In this document: in pieces, positions 1 to 11,633 of the stretch
Layout: every line of letters begins with the position of its first letter
Position numbering within the stretch: the stretch's first letter is position 1
Source of the DNA: Amaranthus tricolor
Taxonomy: Eukaryota > Streptophyta > Magnoliopsida > Caryophyllales > Amaranthaceae
Direction of reading: 5' to 3'
Length of the DNA stretch: 64,000 bases
Assembly: GCF_026212465.1 (NCBI RefSeq)
Contig: NC_080061.1
Location: forward strand, 19,888,141-19,952,140
Translations under genes and position numbers: made by a program
Notes under the pieces: generated by a model
What the model was told of the DNA's origin: nothing
The model's input: the letters and a program-made list of their open reading frames with translations, nothing else
Database searches by the model: none

Positions 1-1170
1 TCTCATTTTTCATCATAAATCATAAGATCTCAATAGATCCAAATCAATTTCAAACTCATATCATAAGTTTACATGGGTACGCTGAGAGTCATCCTGTGAC
101 TCGTTTGGTAGTCGGTCTACCGTCCGCGACATGTCCGGCAAGTGTAACACAATGGTATTGTGAACAATACGCGCTCAGTATTGGTGAGCCGTTTAATCAT
201 GCACACAACATTTGCTATGGCATATGTACCCGCTATTTAGGCTAAAACATTTTTTTGTTCATAATATATATCTTGTAATTTTAATAGCATTTGAAAGTCA
301 AAAATATTAACTTTTTTCATATGATAAACATCTTTTATTTGCACACAGCAAAACATACTTTATTTGTGACTTAGCAAAATCAAATCATAATATTTCCCAC
401 ATGGGTAAAACATGCTTACCATAATCATATCATCAAACATAACCTTTATATTATATTGGGGCATCACTAGCATGTATGGAAATGCATCGTAACAAAGAGT
501 AATTAAAGTTCAATATGATTTTTTTTAAGGAAACCACTAAAATGTTTCGTTTCAATCCTTCTTAAAGTAAAAATAACTTAAAAGGGTTTTGAATTTCATT
601 CAAAAGAACTAGAATATGATTCATAAGTCTATAAAATCATTACGACAGAAGATTTCATAAAACACTATCTTCTTAAATAAGAGATAGTTTTGCCAGTAAT
701 AAAATCGATAATTGATTTACAAAGTACATATTAATTCTCCAACAAGGCCTAAATTAATCAAGTCATTATAATACCTTATTTAAAATGAATTTAAGGTTGT
801 CCCATCAAATTATAATTGGTTATGTAATTTATAACGATCTTACAACTATTTTCGACAATTTGGATATTTACCGTTATTTAAATGGTGTCTTAAATCCATA
901 AAATTTATAAACCATCTAATTTAAACTTAATTTATACTTTGAGGCAGTAGGTTATTAATATAATTATAAATTTTTTATATAGGTCTATTTTTACCCAAAT
1001 TTAATTAACAATATTACACTTTTTAATAAATAAACATTTTCTATTAATTTGATAAATTACTAAATAATAAATAATTTATTTTATAAAATTATGCCAAAGT
1101 TCCAAAAGTCATATAATATGTTTATTAGGCTATTTGAACTTATGAAACTCATATATGATGTTTTATTATT
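1..1170. repeat. LTR-like segment, copy 1 (also at 9762-10928)
   Basis: This stretch is nearly the same as 9762-10928, with scattered substitutions and small indels; identity stops abruptly at 1170/10928, after a shared ttattatt. Its left end lies outside the window. It carries no ORF. Phrases such as the block around 100-240 and the style of the 9480-9640 sequence preceding the other copy resemble non-coding LTR/R-U5 sequence of plant Ty3/gypsy elements, which is an inference. I do not see LTR termini. Confidence 0.7.
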
Positions 1171-3500
1171 TTGTATAGATATTTTATCGATAAATAGAAT
1201 AAAATAGGTTTAAAATTATTTGAGTCCGATAAAATATTATAAAAAATTATATGATATTTCAGAATCTATTTTAAGGGGTATAAAATTTTAAATAACCATT
1301 AAAAATCAGGTGGGGTATTTTTAATAATTAATATCGTTATTTTACCGATAAATCGAATAAAATTTATTTAAGTCCATATATGGTCACGAAGATCCATAAA
1401 AGTTTTTAAACATGTATCTACTGTTTATATAAGTGTCGCATAAAATTTTCATGTCCAAAAGACGTTATTTAGTATTTATTTTATATTTTACCGTTTTCAA
1501 ACTTACCGATTATTAATAACCGAGTAAAATTTCAAGTCCATATGTCTTTGTTTGGTGATTATTTTATATTTTACCATTTTATAATTTACCGTTAAACAAT
1601 TTAACGATTATTCAAAAATAATAAAAAAATTTCCAAACTAAATATATTCTGGCCAAATCTTGTTGGAGACATTATAATATGTTTTTATTAATTATTTTTG
1701 ATGATGAAGAGTTCATCTAATACCATGTTTTATAATAAGAGTATTTAACACCTTAAAATCCATTAAAATATCAATTTAACGAATAATCTCAACAAAAAGT
1801 ATCCAAGAAATTTTCTTAACATATAGCTACTGAAATTTCTTTTAAAATGAATTTCAAATATTTTCAAATTCATATAATCATTTCCATCACAATAACTTTC
1901 ACAAAGTAGTGTTAAACATGCATTTAAACATACAATAATTTATAAAATCAACATGCATGATACCCACAATAATAATACATGTAATAAATTATTCCGTACT
2001 CAAATTTATCCTTTTGACATCATTTTTCAAGATTTAAGAACTTTTCTTTGGGAATTTTATTTTATTTTTTTTAAAAAAAAACAAGTTTAGACACAAACTT
2101 TCCCAACTTGTTCTTAAATCTTTTAAAAATCACCCCATATGACATAAATCGACTCCAAGCCTATATAATTATTCCGTATGCTCCTACGCGTTCTTACAAG
2201 CGGTTCTAACTTCGAGTCCTTGCCCTTCAAGTCTCAACTCCAACTCTTCAACTAAACATATTGCATTCATCCAAAAATCAATAATAATTTTGGATTTCTA
2301 ACATGCACCTAATTTTTCCAAGTTAGAGTTGTTAGACTAATACTTGTGATGATTTTAATATATTTGGAGTATACTTATTATGTTGAGCAACATACTTACT
2401 TAAGTCCCATAATTTTATTTGAATCTTTTAAGTAACAAAATTTATATGTTTGTAGAAATACATCTTCTTAATTTCTATTATGGCCTATTTTTATAGATTT
2501 ATAAATGATGATTTTCTTAGTTTAGAGATAAAATACTCATTTCATAATGATCTTAGTTTATAGAAAGATTCATGTAAAAAAAAATATTTTACATGAACAA
2601 GTTTTAACAAAAACTAGTGGAATAAAGAAATGAACATAACTTACTCTATACTTGGTGGATTTCTTCAAGTTTGGTGTCTATGGAAAGCTCTTAAGATGAA
2701 GATTATTTTTATGGGAGATTTGACTTTATAAACATAACTTTTCAAAAGTTTTAGATGGGCTTTTGAAGAAGATTTGATGAGAAAAGAAGGTGTTTTTGCT
2801 AAGAATTGTAAGATTGAACATCAACTATGCTTATGGATGAAATAAGGAGTAAAATGAAGAGTGAAAGAAGGTTGATGGAGCTGAAAATATGGACAGCAAA
2901 TATGTCTTGATTTATTATGTTTGCATGCTTGTTATGATGGTGTTTTTGGGTAAGAACAATAGGGGCTTTGGGTAGAGAGTTTGGTGGAGTGTGCAAGTGA
3001 GTTTTGGGGCTAAAAGAGGGCTAGTATTGCAGCTAGGGGTTGCTGTTTTGGGGCTGATTTGAGGTGATTTATATCCTCAATTTGGTCTAATATGGTGTAA
3101 GAAAGGTTTATCTAAGATAGTTTAAGGTTTGGGTAAAAATTGTTGTACATGTAATAAGTTATGTAACTTGTACTTCATGTTTAAAAATCACTTGTATATG
3201 TGTGAAATATTTAATTTACTCCCATCATGGTTATATAATATGCTTGGGTAATAATTAAAATTTTCTCGAACTGTTATGGGTAGTTGCTCAACTTTAAGTT
3301 TTACCTCCAAAGTTTACGTTACTTGTTACGATTCATAACCACGTTACGAATTAACAAGTTTCTAATCATTGTAGAGAATTTTCAAATTACTACCATCACT
3401 AATTAAATTATATTTAGTAACGAACAAATATATAAGAAAAATTAGGCGCTAAAAACGACTAATGAAATCTCTGAATAATACGACTGTTTCACATTGTCGT
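1171..3500. other. AT-rich non-coding stretch, probable continuation of the LTR-like repeat
   Basis: No credible gene. The sequence runs on without a visible break from copy 1 of the repeat, so it may be the rest of the same LTR-like unit, which is lost in the second copy. The 65-codon minus-strand frame near 2799-2996 has no recognisable domain. From about 2640 to 3100 the plus strand is purine-rich. Confidence 0.45.
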
Positions 3501-3628
3501 CAATCAGTGAAAGGACCAAGGAAGATAGGGGGAACACAAAATATCCTTTTCCTCTAAGTAGCAAAGGGGAACAAGACTTCGACTAAAAAGGTTTTGCTCC
3601 TTAGATTAACCCAGTCTCCCTCAAACAC
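3501..3628 (+). repeat. Diverged direct repeat, unit 1 (pair with 4481-4608)
   Basis: About 125 bp share ordered blocks with 4481-4608: gaccaaggaagatagggg against aaccaaggatgatagggg, then a ccttagat-aac-cagtc/cagac block and cctcaaa at the end. The repeats are in direct orientation about 980 bp apart. Their nature is unknown; old tandem or LTR remnants are possible. Confidence 0.55.
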
Positions 3629-4480
3629 AGCTATGCCTAAGATGAGAAAGGGGTACACCGAATGATGCTACCAAACAACAAACATCCCTTACACCTCTTC
3701 CATCACCCTCAAAAATCCATCAAACACAATATACAGGCCAACGACCAGACATATACTCATATCCCCCATGCTTAACCTTTTGGTAGTCCTCAAGAAAAAT
3801 AAGTATAAACCATAAGCACAAAAAGAAACATCTAATAATAACTCCCAACCTAAAAATAAAAACAAGTAACTCTAGAATGAGGCAGGCTACAACACAGACA
3901 TAGTGCACAATCGAAATCCTCCCCTTGCCTGCATCAAGGCTTACTCCAAGCCTAAACACTACTTCACAAACACCATCGGGGATCTCCCAATTAAGCTCCC
4001 TCTAAAGAAGTATTAAACCAAAATAATGCAACGAGTTAAGTACTTACCTCTGAAACACCAGGTCCCCTTATAACTCCAAGCAAAGGTTTTCTATCCTAGC
4101 TCCTATTCCTAACTTCAAAAACCAACGAGTGACCTACACAAATAAACCTCCAAAAACCCTTCCATATGACGCATTTCTAAGAGAAAGAAAGTTCATTTTG
4201 AGCATCGCCTTTTGCCCATATCGCCCTTGCTGGTTTTCAATGTAGCCATTAATTGTTTTCTTCTTTTGATAATTTTTTATGGAGCTTTTCTCTCTTGATT
4301 TTCGAACCTCGCATTTGCCTTATTCTAATGTCAAGTTGGGTTCCTCCTTTTCAAATCTTTCTTTTTGTTTCTTTTTTTTATCATAGAAAACGAGATTGAA
4401 AAAAATACAATACAAAACGCAGCCAAAGGATGCACATAGAAATGGTTACATAAAAATACAATACAAGATGAACATTGTTC
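3629..4480. other. Non-coding spacer between the two direct repeats
   Basis: I see no gene, RNA or mobile element end here. The short minus frame at 3720-3959 overlaps it partly and has no recognisable domain. Confidence 0.4.
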
Positions 4481-4608
4481 TCAATGTGTGAAAGAACCAA
4501 GGATGATAGGGGGCACACATGTATCCAACTCCTCTAGATAGAAAAGGGTAAAATGACTTTGGCTTAAAAGGTTTCACTCCTTAGATCAACCAGACCTTCC
4601 TCAAATAG
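4481..4608 (+). repeat. Diverged direct repeat, unit 2 (pair with 3501-3628)
   Basis: Second copy of the roughly 125-bp direct repeat. Similarity is best in the first 40 and last 50 bases and falls in the middle. Confidence 0.55.
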
Positions 4609-5284
4609 TGCTTCAGGATCAAATCTAGATGGTTCACAAGAAACTAATAATCAAAATAGCAAGCAACCTTTATGCCTCATGAGCCTTTAACAATTGAACC
4701 AAGAGTGGTGCACACTGAACCTGCTGCTAGTGAATCAAGGATTGTGTACAATGGTGTCCTGCACAGTGGTCTGCACACTTAGAGCATACATAAAGCCACT
4801 AAGATTGATAATGAAGCCAGTACTAGGGGCACCCTACATGGCCTACATCTTGAAGGCATCAAAAAATTACTTTAATTGCTTGATAAGCAATATACGACCT
4901 TTCACTGATTTTCCTACAATAATACAAACTTTTGATTAACCCTAAATAATATTAACTTTGGTGTGCATTTCCATCTAACATCCTTAAGTTGTTGGAAACC
5001 TATAATTGTACGTGAACTTGCCAAAAAAAAAAAAACAGAAATACAAAAATTAGAAAATGCAATAAAAAAAGGAGAAAGGAGTACGATAATTGTTCCCCAC
5101 CCCATTCCCCATTCCCCACCACTGCCACCATACTACCCACTGCCACTGCCACCATTCCCCATCTATTTTCGACCACCACCTTCACCAAACCTCACCACCA
5201 AAATCGACTCCCCCACTCCCATCTCTTGTGCAGCTCTATCTTCCTCCACTCTATAACTCCATTGGACCCTTGTCTTTGCTCCAC
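4609..5284. other. Non-coding, ends in C/A-rich low-complexity sequence
   Basis: 4694-4939 has an 81-codon frame without recognisable domains. From 5090 to 5284 the plus strand is a C-rich, A-rich run (ccaccactgcc-like words) that opens proline/histidine-rich frames in several registers; this is compositional, not a protein gene. The stretch ends where homology to the LTR at 11955 begins. Confidence 0.45.
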
Positions 5285-6339
5285 CACAACAACCCCACCT
5301 GCAATTTAACCTGCTAGTTGTCAAATAACAACATCATAGCAGGTTCCAAACAACATAAAACAATACACGTCAGAGACTTCATATAATATATTATACAGGT
5401 TACATACAAGCAATGAGTTCATCCTAGCATGCAAAGGCTCTAATAGATAAAATGTCATATTTGACTTTCCAATTCCAAACTCATGTCGTTGCCCGTCCAG
5501 TTTGGGTCGCCAGAGTAATATCAAAGTTTGGAGGAATACACATGGGAGAGCTAATCCCAAGGCAACCTCCGACCTAAGACGTTGCCCGTCCTGTTCGGGT
5601 CGTCAAAGGTAAAGTATCTATACCCCCATGGTGACCGTAATGACCCAAAACTGCCACGGGAACGATAACAATAATAATTCCACTCTAATAATCTAACCCC
5701 GTGCGGGTAACGAACACAACCCTCCTCAAATTTCCAATTTAAAACTCCCTTTAAATTATTTTTGGTGTCTAAGCCTTAAGTGATAAACAACATCACATTA
5801 CATAATGAACACAACATTACGTCACATAACCAATTACAAATGTATGGTCTAAGTGTGTACCTTGGTAGCACGATAAACCAATGCCAAGTACTTCATAAAT
5901 GAAATCTCAACCTCTTATGAATCGAGGTCCTAAATACAAACACACATATAAATTACGTATTAATATGTGTGTACACATTCAATCCACTTTATAAAATCAA
6001 AACATACCTAAACTTCATAATTTTAAATGACTAAATAATGTTACGCTCCAGAATTATTATTATTATTATTATTTATTTAAATTCATTTAATTTAAATAAT
6101 TAAATCTCTTTAATGTCTTTTTTTAAAATTCAATGATTTATATCCATAATACATAACAATTACCATATGCTACCATACTTATTCACAACAATAATATCAA
6201 TCATATCTACAACAAAATCGTAGAAATAAGCACACCACAAAAGTCCACCATCAAACCAAGTCGTGAATCAAACATAAATAATCATTAAATTAGAATGTTC
6301 ACAATTACCATTAAATTTTCTTTCTTTTTTTCTATATAT

Positions 6340-6900
6340 GAAATTAAATTCTTAAACATGATTCTTCTAGCAAATTGAAATTTTGCTAAAGAATCATAAG
6401 TTATGATGACTAAAAAAAAAATAAAAAATAAATAAATGTACATACACAACTCTTTAACAAAAACCTCATCAACTAAAAGTATGAACACAATCCTTCTAAC
6501 AATTTGAATTTTGTTAAAGAATTATAAATTCATGAAAACTATATAAAATAAAACATAACATAATTCCTTCTAATTAATTCAAACTTTATTAAAGGAATTC
6601 ATAGTGATTATATAAATAAATGGTATGAAAATAATTCTTCAAACAAATTAAATTTTATTAAGGAATTATAAATTCATGAAAACTGTATAAAATAAAACAA
6701 AAACGTAATTCCTTCCAAGAAATTGAAATTTTGTTAAAGGATTATGAATTCATAAGTATTATACAAATAGAAGGTATATAAAAACAAAATAATTCTTCAA
6801 ACAAATTGAATTTTGTTAAAGGATTATGAATCATCAAAAATAAATAAAATAATGCTATGAACAAAATTTTTTTAACAAATTAAAATTTTGCAAAAGAAGA
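6340..6900. repeat. Array of about seven short imperfect palindromes within the LTR
   Basis: Each unit reads like aatccttctaacaaatt followed by aattttgttaaaggatt, an inverted repeat with roughly 15-17 bp arms. Units sit near 6345, 6487, 6560, 6632, 6705, 6790 and 6865, about 70-80 bp apart after the first, separated by variable A-rich linkers. The same array is present and longer in the partner LTR (13290-14110). It lies in what would be U3 of the minus-strand LTR. Confidence 0.7.
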
Positions 6901-7390
6901 ACATACAATTATAAAGATTAAGGATTGAATTAGAGCAATTAATCACCCAAAACCCACCAAAAAATTTTTCTATCACTTTTTCTTTGTTTTTGTTCTTCTT
7001 GGCCAAACACTCAAGGAATTTTTAGAGAGAAATTTTCTGAAATTTTTTTTTATATTACTCCCCCTAAGGCAAGCTTCCATACTAATTCAATTCAAGGATT
7101 AATTGTAAGGCTTAATTGTCTTGTTAATTGTCATTACTTGCAATTAGGAGGGAGGTTACAAGACTGTCCACAAACCCCATGACCGGCCAAGACCTCCCTT
7201 AATTACTCATCATTATTTTATTTTTATTTTTTTTAAAATTTTTTTTAGTTAATGTATTATTCGGTTTCATGGATAGACGCAGAAGTCGTTATGCGTTAAA
7301 CTTGTTACGCGACGAAACGCGCGCACAACTGAAAGTATACTCGAAATAATTATTTAATATATATAGTCAACTAAATTTTTTTTATTAATA

Positions 7391-7658
<268 letters not shown>

Positions 7659-7702
7659 GAATTATTATTTATTTTTTATTGATAATTTAATGGGGTGTTA
7701 CA

Positions 7703-7721
7703 GACCACCCCGCTGAAAAGG
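7703..7721 (-). other. Polypurine tract next to the 3' LTR
   Basis: On the minus strand CCTTTTCAGCGGGGTGGTC lies directly before the LTR start. Position and purine/G richness fit the plus-strand priming site of an LTR retrotransposon, though pyrimidines interrupt it. Confidence 0.5.
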
Positions 7722-7945
7722 AATTACGCCCTCGTAACTTGCACAACGTCATAAAAATGGAAACCTGACACAAGTAACCCCGATAATCAATAACAGCTCA
7801 ATAACGCATAGACAACACACCAACATAATCCAAAACATTACACTTGTTAATTGACTACTAAAATCGATTTATTCATTGGTTCGCGCGAAATTTCTATTGC
7901 CCTCTACCACCCTTAAGGAAGTTATGTCCCTGTAACTCTACTAAC

Positions 7946-9217
7946 CTAAAACAGGTGCTGGTACTTCTCACGCATGGAGGTTTCGGTTTCCCACGTAGCT
8001 GCTTCGCGCTCATGATTTGACCATAATACTTTAACCATTGTAATATCTTTTCTCCGAATACTACGGACTTTTGTATCCAAAATTCGAACAGGTTTTTCAA
8101 CATAAGACAAGGTTGTTTCTAACTCCAAAGGTTCGAGGTCTTAGACATGAGAGGTCGCTGAAAAATATCTTTTTTGACTGAGACACATGAAACACATCTA
8201 GAACTTTTTCCAAGGAATTGAGAAGAGTTAACCAATAGGCCATCTTACCCACTCGTTTCAAAATCTCATCAGGACCAATAAACCTAGGGCTCAACTTCCC
8301 ACGAGCACCAAAAGGAACAACGCCATGCATCGGTGATACTCGTAGCAGCACCCGGTCCCCAATGTTAAACTCTTCGACGCTTCAAATCAACATAAGACTT
8401 TTGACGATCTTGTGCTGCTTTCATTCTATCCTTTATCGGTTTCACTTACTCTGTTATTTGGAGTAACAAATCGGGTCCCAAAGTCACCACCTCAGTAAAT
8501 CGTCCCAATACACCGGACTTCGGCAACGACGCCCATACAAAGCCTCAAATGGAGCCATCTGAATTGTCGCCTGGTAAATATTATTGTAAGAAAACTCGAC
8601 AAGATCCAAATAATCATCCCATGACCCTTGCCACTCCATGGCAATAGCTCGTAACATGTCCTCTAAAATTTCATTTGTCCTTTCTGTCTGCCCATCAGTC
8701 CGTGGGTGAAACGACGTACTATACAACAGTGTAGTGCCCATAGCCTGTTGCAAAGTCTTCCAAAAATGCGACAGATAACGGGTATCTCTATCAGACAAAA
8801 CTGTACAGGGTACACCATGAAATCGCACGACATACTTAATGTCAGCACGAGCCAATTGTTCCATCTCCCAACGACAATTAATGGGAATGAAACGTGCAGA
8901 TTTCGTCAAGCGATCTACTACGATCCATAAACCATCATTACCCGAGTTCGTTCGAGGCAACCCCACGATAAAGTCCATCGATATGTCATCCCACTTCCAC
9001 ACCGGTATCTCCAAAGATTGTAACAATCCGCCCGGTCGTTTATGTTCGCTTTTAACCTTTTGGCAGATCAAACAGCGTGAAACATACTCCGCAATATCCT
9101 TCTTCATCCCCAACCACCAAATCATCAGTTTAAGATCTTGATACATCTTATCACCTACTGGGTGAACATAAAACTTCAAACTATGAGCCTTATCTAAGAT
9201 ACGTGTAACCGCCTCGA
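7946..9217 (-). pseudogene. Tekay-type gypsy pol 3' end: integrase plus chromodomain, broken
   Basis: Minus-strand coding remnant. From 9217 it reads an HHCC zinc finger (AHS...VHP...CLICQKVK), then the DDE integrase core: D in SMDFIVGLP, D in VLSDRDTRYL, E in QTERTNEILEDML, followed by YNNIYQATIQMAPFEALYGRRC. The frame stops at 8484. After a frameshift, 8351-8097 gives the integrase C-terminal part (GKLSPRFIGPDEILKRVG, VFHVSQ), and another frame, 8128-7946, gives a chromodomain-like end (VKVLWSNHEREAATWE, ending YQHLF). This order is that of chromovirus pol. The upstream reverse transcriptase and RNase H are missing because foreign sequence begins at about 9217. It cannot make a working polyprotein. 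Confidence 0.92.
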
Positions 9218-10928
9218 ATTATGAAGGCAAACACTAACTGGAATTTAGTATTAATCAAGTGGAAGCTTACTTTTTCCAACACAATTAAGGGGTTACTTAA
9301 AGGTCAAACCAATATCCAAGTATAATACTTGAACAAACCAAGCAATATAACGGAAGTCTTAACTGTCCAAAATATAGGAAAATTACAACCAAATCGAAAT
9401 AAGTCCAAAGTTCAAATTACATCCTTAAAATTAGTCTAAATCTAAACCAATAGTCTCTCAAATACAATAAAGAGATCTAAACAAAAGGGGAGTCATACCC
9501 CAACTCGGGTTCATCTTCCGCTCGCATATCCATTCTTCGTCGAGGTGCCATAGGGGTTTACTCTAAAAACAAAACCATTGGAAAAAACATACAAAGCATA
9601 GTATCAGCAAAAAGGCTGAGTATAAACACACTGGTGTCCGTCAAACAAGTTATTAAAACCCTTTTTGTTTTTGAGTAAATTCATTTTGAAATATGCTTTT
9701 TCATTTGATAAATCATATTATGATTCAAATCCAGTTCAATGGCTCTATAGTCATTTCAAATTCTCATTTTTCATCATAAATCATAAGATCTCAATGGATC
9801 CAAATCAATTTGAAACTCATATCATAAGTTTACATGAGTACTCTGTGAGTCATCCTGTGACTTGTTTGGTAGTCGGTCTACCGTCCGCAACATGTCCGGC
9901 AAGTGTAACACAATGGTATTGTGAACAATACGTGCTCAGCATTGGTGAGCCGTTTAATCATGCACACAACATTTGCTGTGGCATATATACCCGCCATTTA
10001 GGCTAAAACATTTTTTTTTGCACATAATATATATCCTGTAATTTTAATATCATTTGAAAGTCAAAAATATTAACTTTTTCCATATGATAAACATCTTTTA
10101 TTTGCACAAAGCAAAAAATACTTTATTTATGACTTAGCAAAAATCAATCATAATATTTCCCACATGGGTAAAACATGCTTAGCATAATCATATCAGTAAA
10201 CATAACCTTTGTATTATATTGAGGCATCACTAGCATGTATGGAAATGCATCGTAACAAAAAGTTATTAAAGTTCAATAGATTTTTTTTAAGGAAACCACT
10301 AAAATGTTCCGTTTCAATCCTTCTTAAAGTAAATATAATTTAAAAGGGTTTGGAATTCATTCAAAACAACTGGAATATGATTCATAAGTTTATAAAATCA
10401 TTACGACAGAAGATTTCATAAAACACTATTTTGTTAAATACGAGATAATTTTGCCAGTAATAAAATCGATAATTGATTTACAAAGTACATATTAATTCTC
10501 CAAAAAGGCCCAAATTAATCAAGTCATTATAATACCTTATTTAAAATGAATTTAAGGTTCTCCCATCAGATTATAATTGGTTATGCGAATTTATAACGAT
10601 CTTACAACTATTTTCGACAATTTGGGTATTTACCTTTATTTAAATGGTATCTTAAATCCGTAAAATTTATATCTAATTTAAACTTAATTTATACTATGAG
10701 GCAGTAGGTTATTAATCTTATTATAAATTTTTTTACATAGGTCTATTTTTACCCAAATTTAATTAACAATATTACACTTTTTAATAAATAAACATTTTCT
10801 ATTAATTTGATAAATTAGTAAATAATTAATAATTTATTTTGTAAAATTATACCAAAGTTCCAGAAGTCATGTAACATATTTATTAGGCCATTTGAACTTA
10901 TGAAAATCATGTATGATGTTTTATTATT
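9218..10928. mobile_element. LTR-like insert interrupting the Tekay-like element
   Basis: Between integrase sequence (ending at about 9217) and gag-like sequence (ending at about 10928) lies 1.7 kb without coding potential. Its right part, 9762-10928, repeats window positions 1-1170. The left part (9218-9761) has phrases such as agtcataccccaactcggg and agtatcagcaaaaaggctg in the style of R/U5 regions of plant gypsy LTRs. It replaces gag 3', protease, RT and RNase H, so either an insertion with deletion or a recombination product. No clear TG/CA termini or target duplication. Confidence 0.6.
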
Positions 10929-11000
10929 CCCCTTCTCTATTGGTTCTGGAGCTAACTTAGGTTCCTCCAGTTTACTAAGATATTCATCTTCCATAGGTTC

Positions 11001-11408
11001 TTACTCATCCAAGGGTTCCTCCTCTTCTGAGGGTTCTTTCTCTTCTGTAGGTTCTTCCTCTTCCTCGGGTTCCTCCCTTTCCATAAGTTCTTCCTCTTCA
11101 ATGGATTCTTCCTCTTCTAAGGGTTCTTCCTGGTGATTAACCCCACCCCATGTCGGTTCCATTCTTCTCCTAGATTCGGATAAATGATACAACTTATTTA
11201 GGTCTAGTTCTAAGTCATAACATACCCTATCTGCTTTTGTTTTAATTATGTACATCCGTTCGCTATAGTCCTGGATACTTTCACCATCCCGTACCCTCCA
11301 TATATCAGAATTAGAGACTTCTCTGCAGGCAGTCACTGGGTCAAACATCGGTGCTTCCCTAGTCTCATTAGGGGTGTAGGGGTCCATGGGTGCCTTTCCC
11401 TTATACAT
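11001..11408 (-). pseudogene. gag-like N-terminal fragment of the Tekay-like element
   Basis: The frame from ATG at 11408 (an in-frame ATG at 11447 is also possible) begins MYKGKAPMDPYTPNE, has a middle part with GESIQDYSERMYIIKTKADR, and ends in a strongly acidic, Glu-rich tract before a stop at 11001. It lies about 200 bp downstream of the primer-binding site, the expected place of gag. I see no zinc knuckle; coding sequence is lost at 10928 where the LTR-like insert starts. Assignment as gag rests mainly on position and orientation, and on the domain-like DYSERM segment only weakly. Confidence 0.5.
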
Positions 11409-11618
11409 ATTTCCTAATTTCACACAAAAGAACAAAATATAAAACATTACAATCTTTTCCAACCTTCATCAAAAGTAAAAACCTAGAACATTCAATAGCC
11501 TCATCGGCTCACTTAACAACATACAACACAAATCATATTCAACCAAGTTTCCATCCTAGATGACTATTTCCCAACTCTCTACTAAGGTTGTTTATTTCTT
11601 TTTCATTTTAAGAACGTT

Positions 11619-11631
11619 GACTCTGTTACCA
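11619..11631 (-). other. Primer-binding site (initiator-Met-tRNA-like)
   Basis: On the minus strand TGGTAACAGAGTC follows the LTR end after three bases. It resembles the TGGTATCAGAGC complement of initiator tRNA-Met used by most plant LTR elements, with one internal difference and one at the end. It fixes the inner edge of the 5' LTR. Confidence 0.65.
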
Positions 11632-11633
11632 AT

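Noticed and set aside
5000..5317. Pro/His-rich ORFs on the plus strand and Val/Gly-rich on the minus strand
   Set aside because: Low-complexity C/A-rich DNA opens several frames at once; no start context or domain.
8706..9141. Plus-strand ORFs opposite the integrase
   Set aside because: Shadows of the minus-strand integrase frame, no independent similarity.
10900..11136. Serine-rich plus-strand ORF
   Set aside because: Antisense of the Glu-rich tract of the gag-like frame (GAG/GAA read backwards as CTC/TTC).
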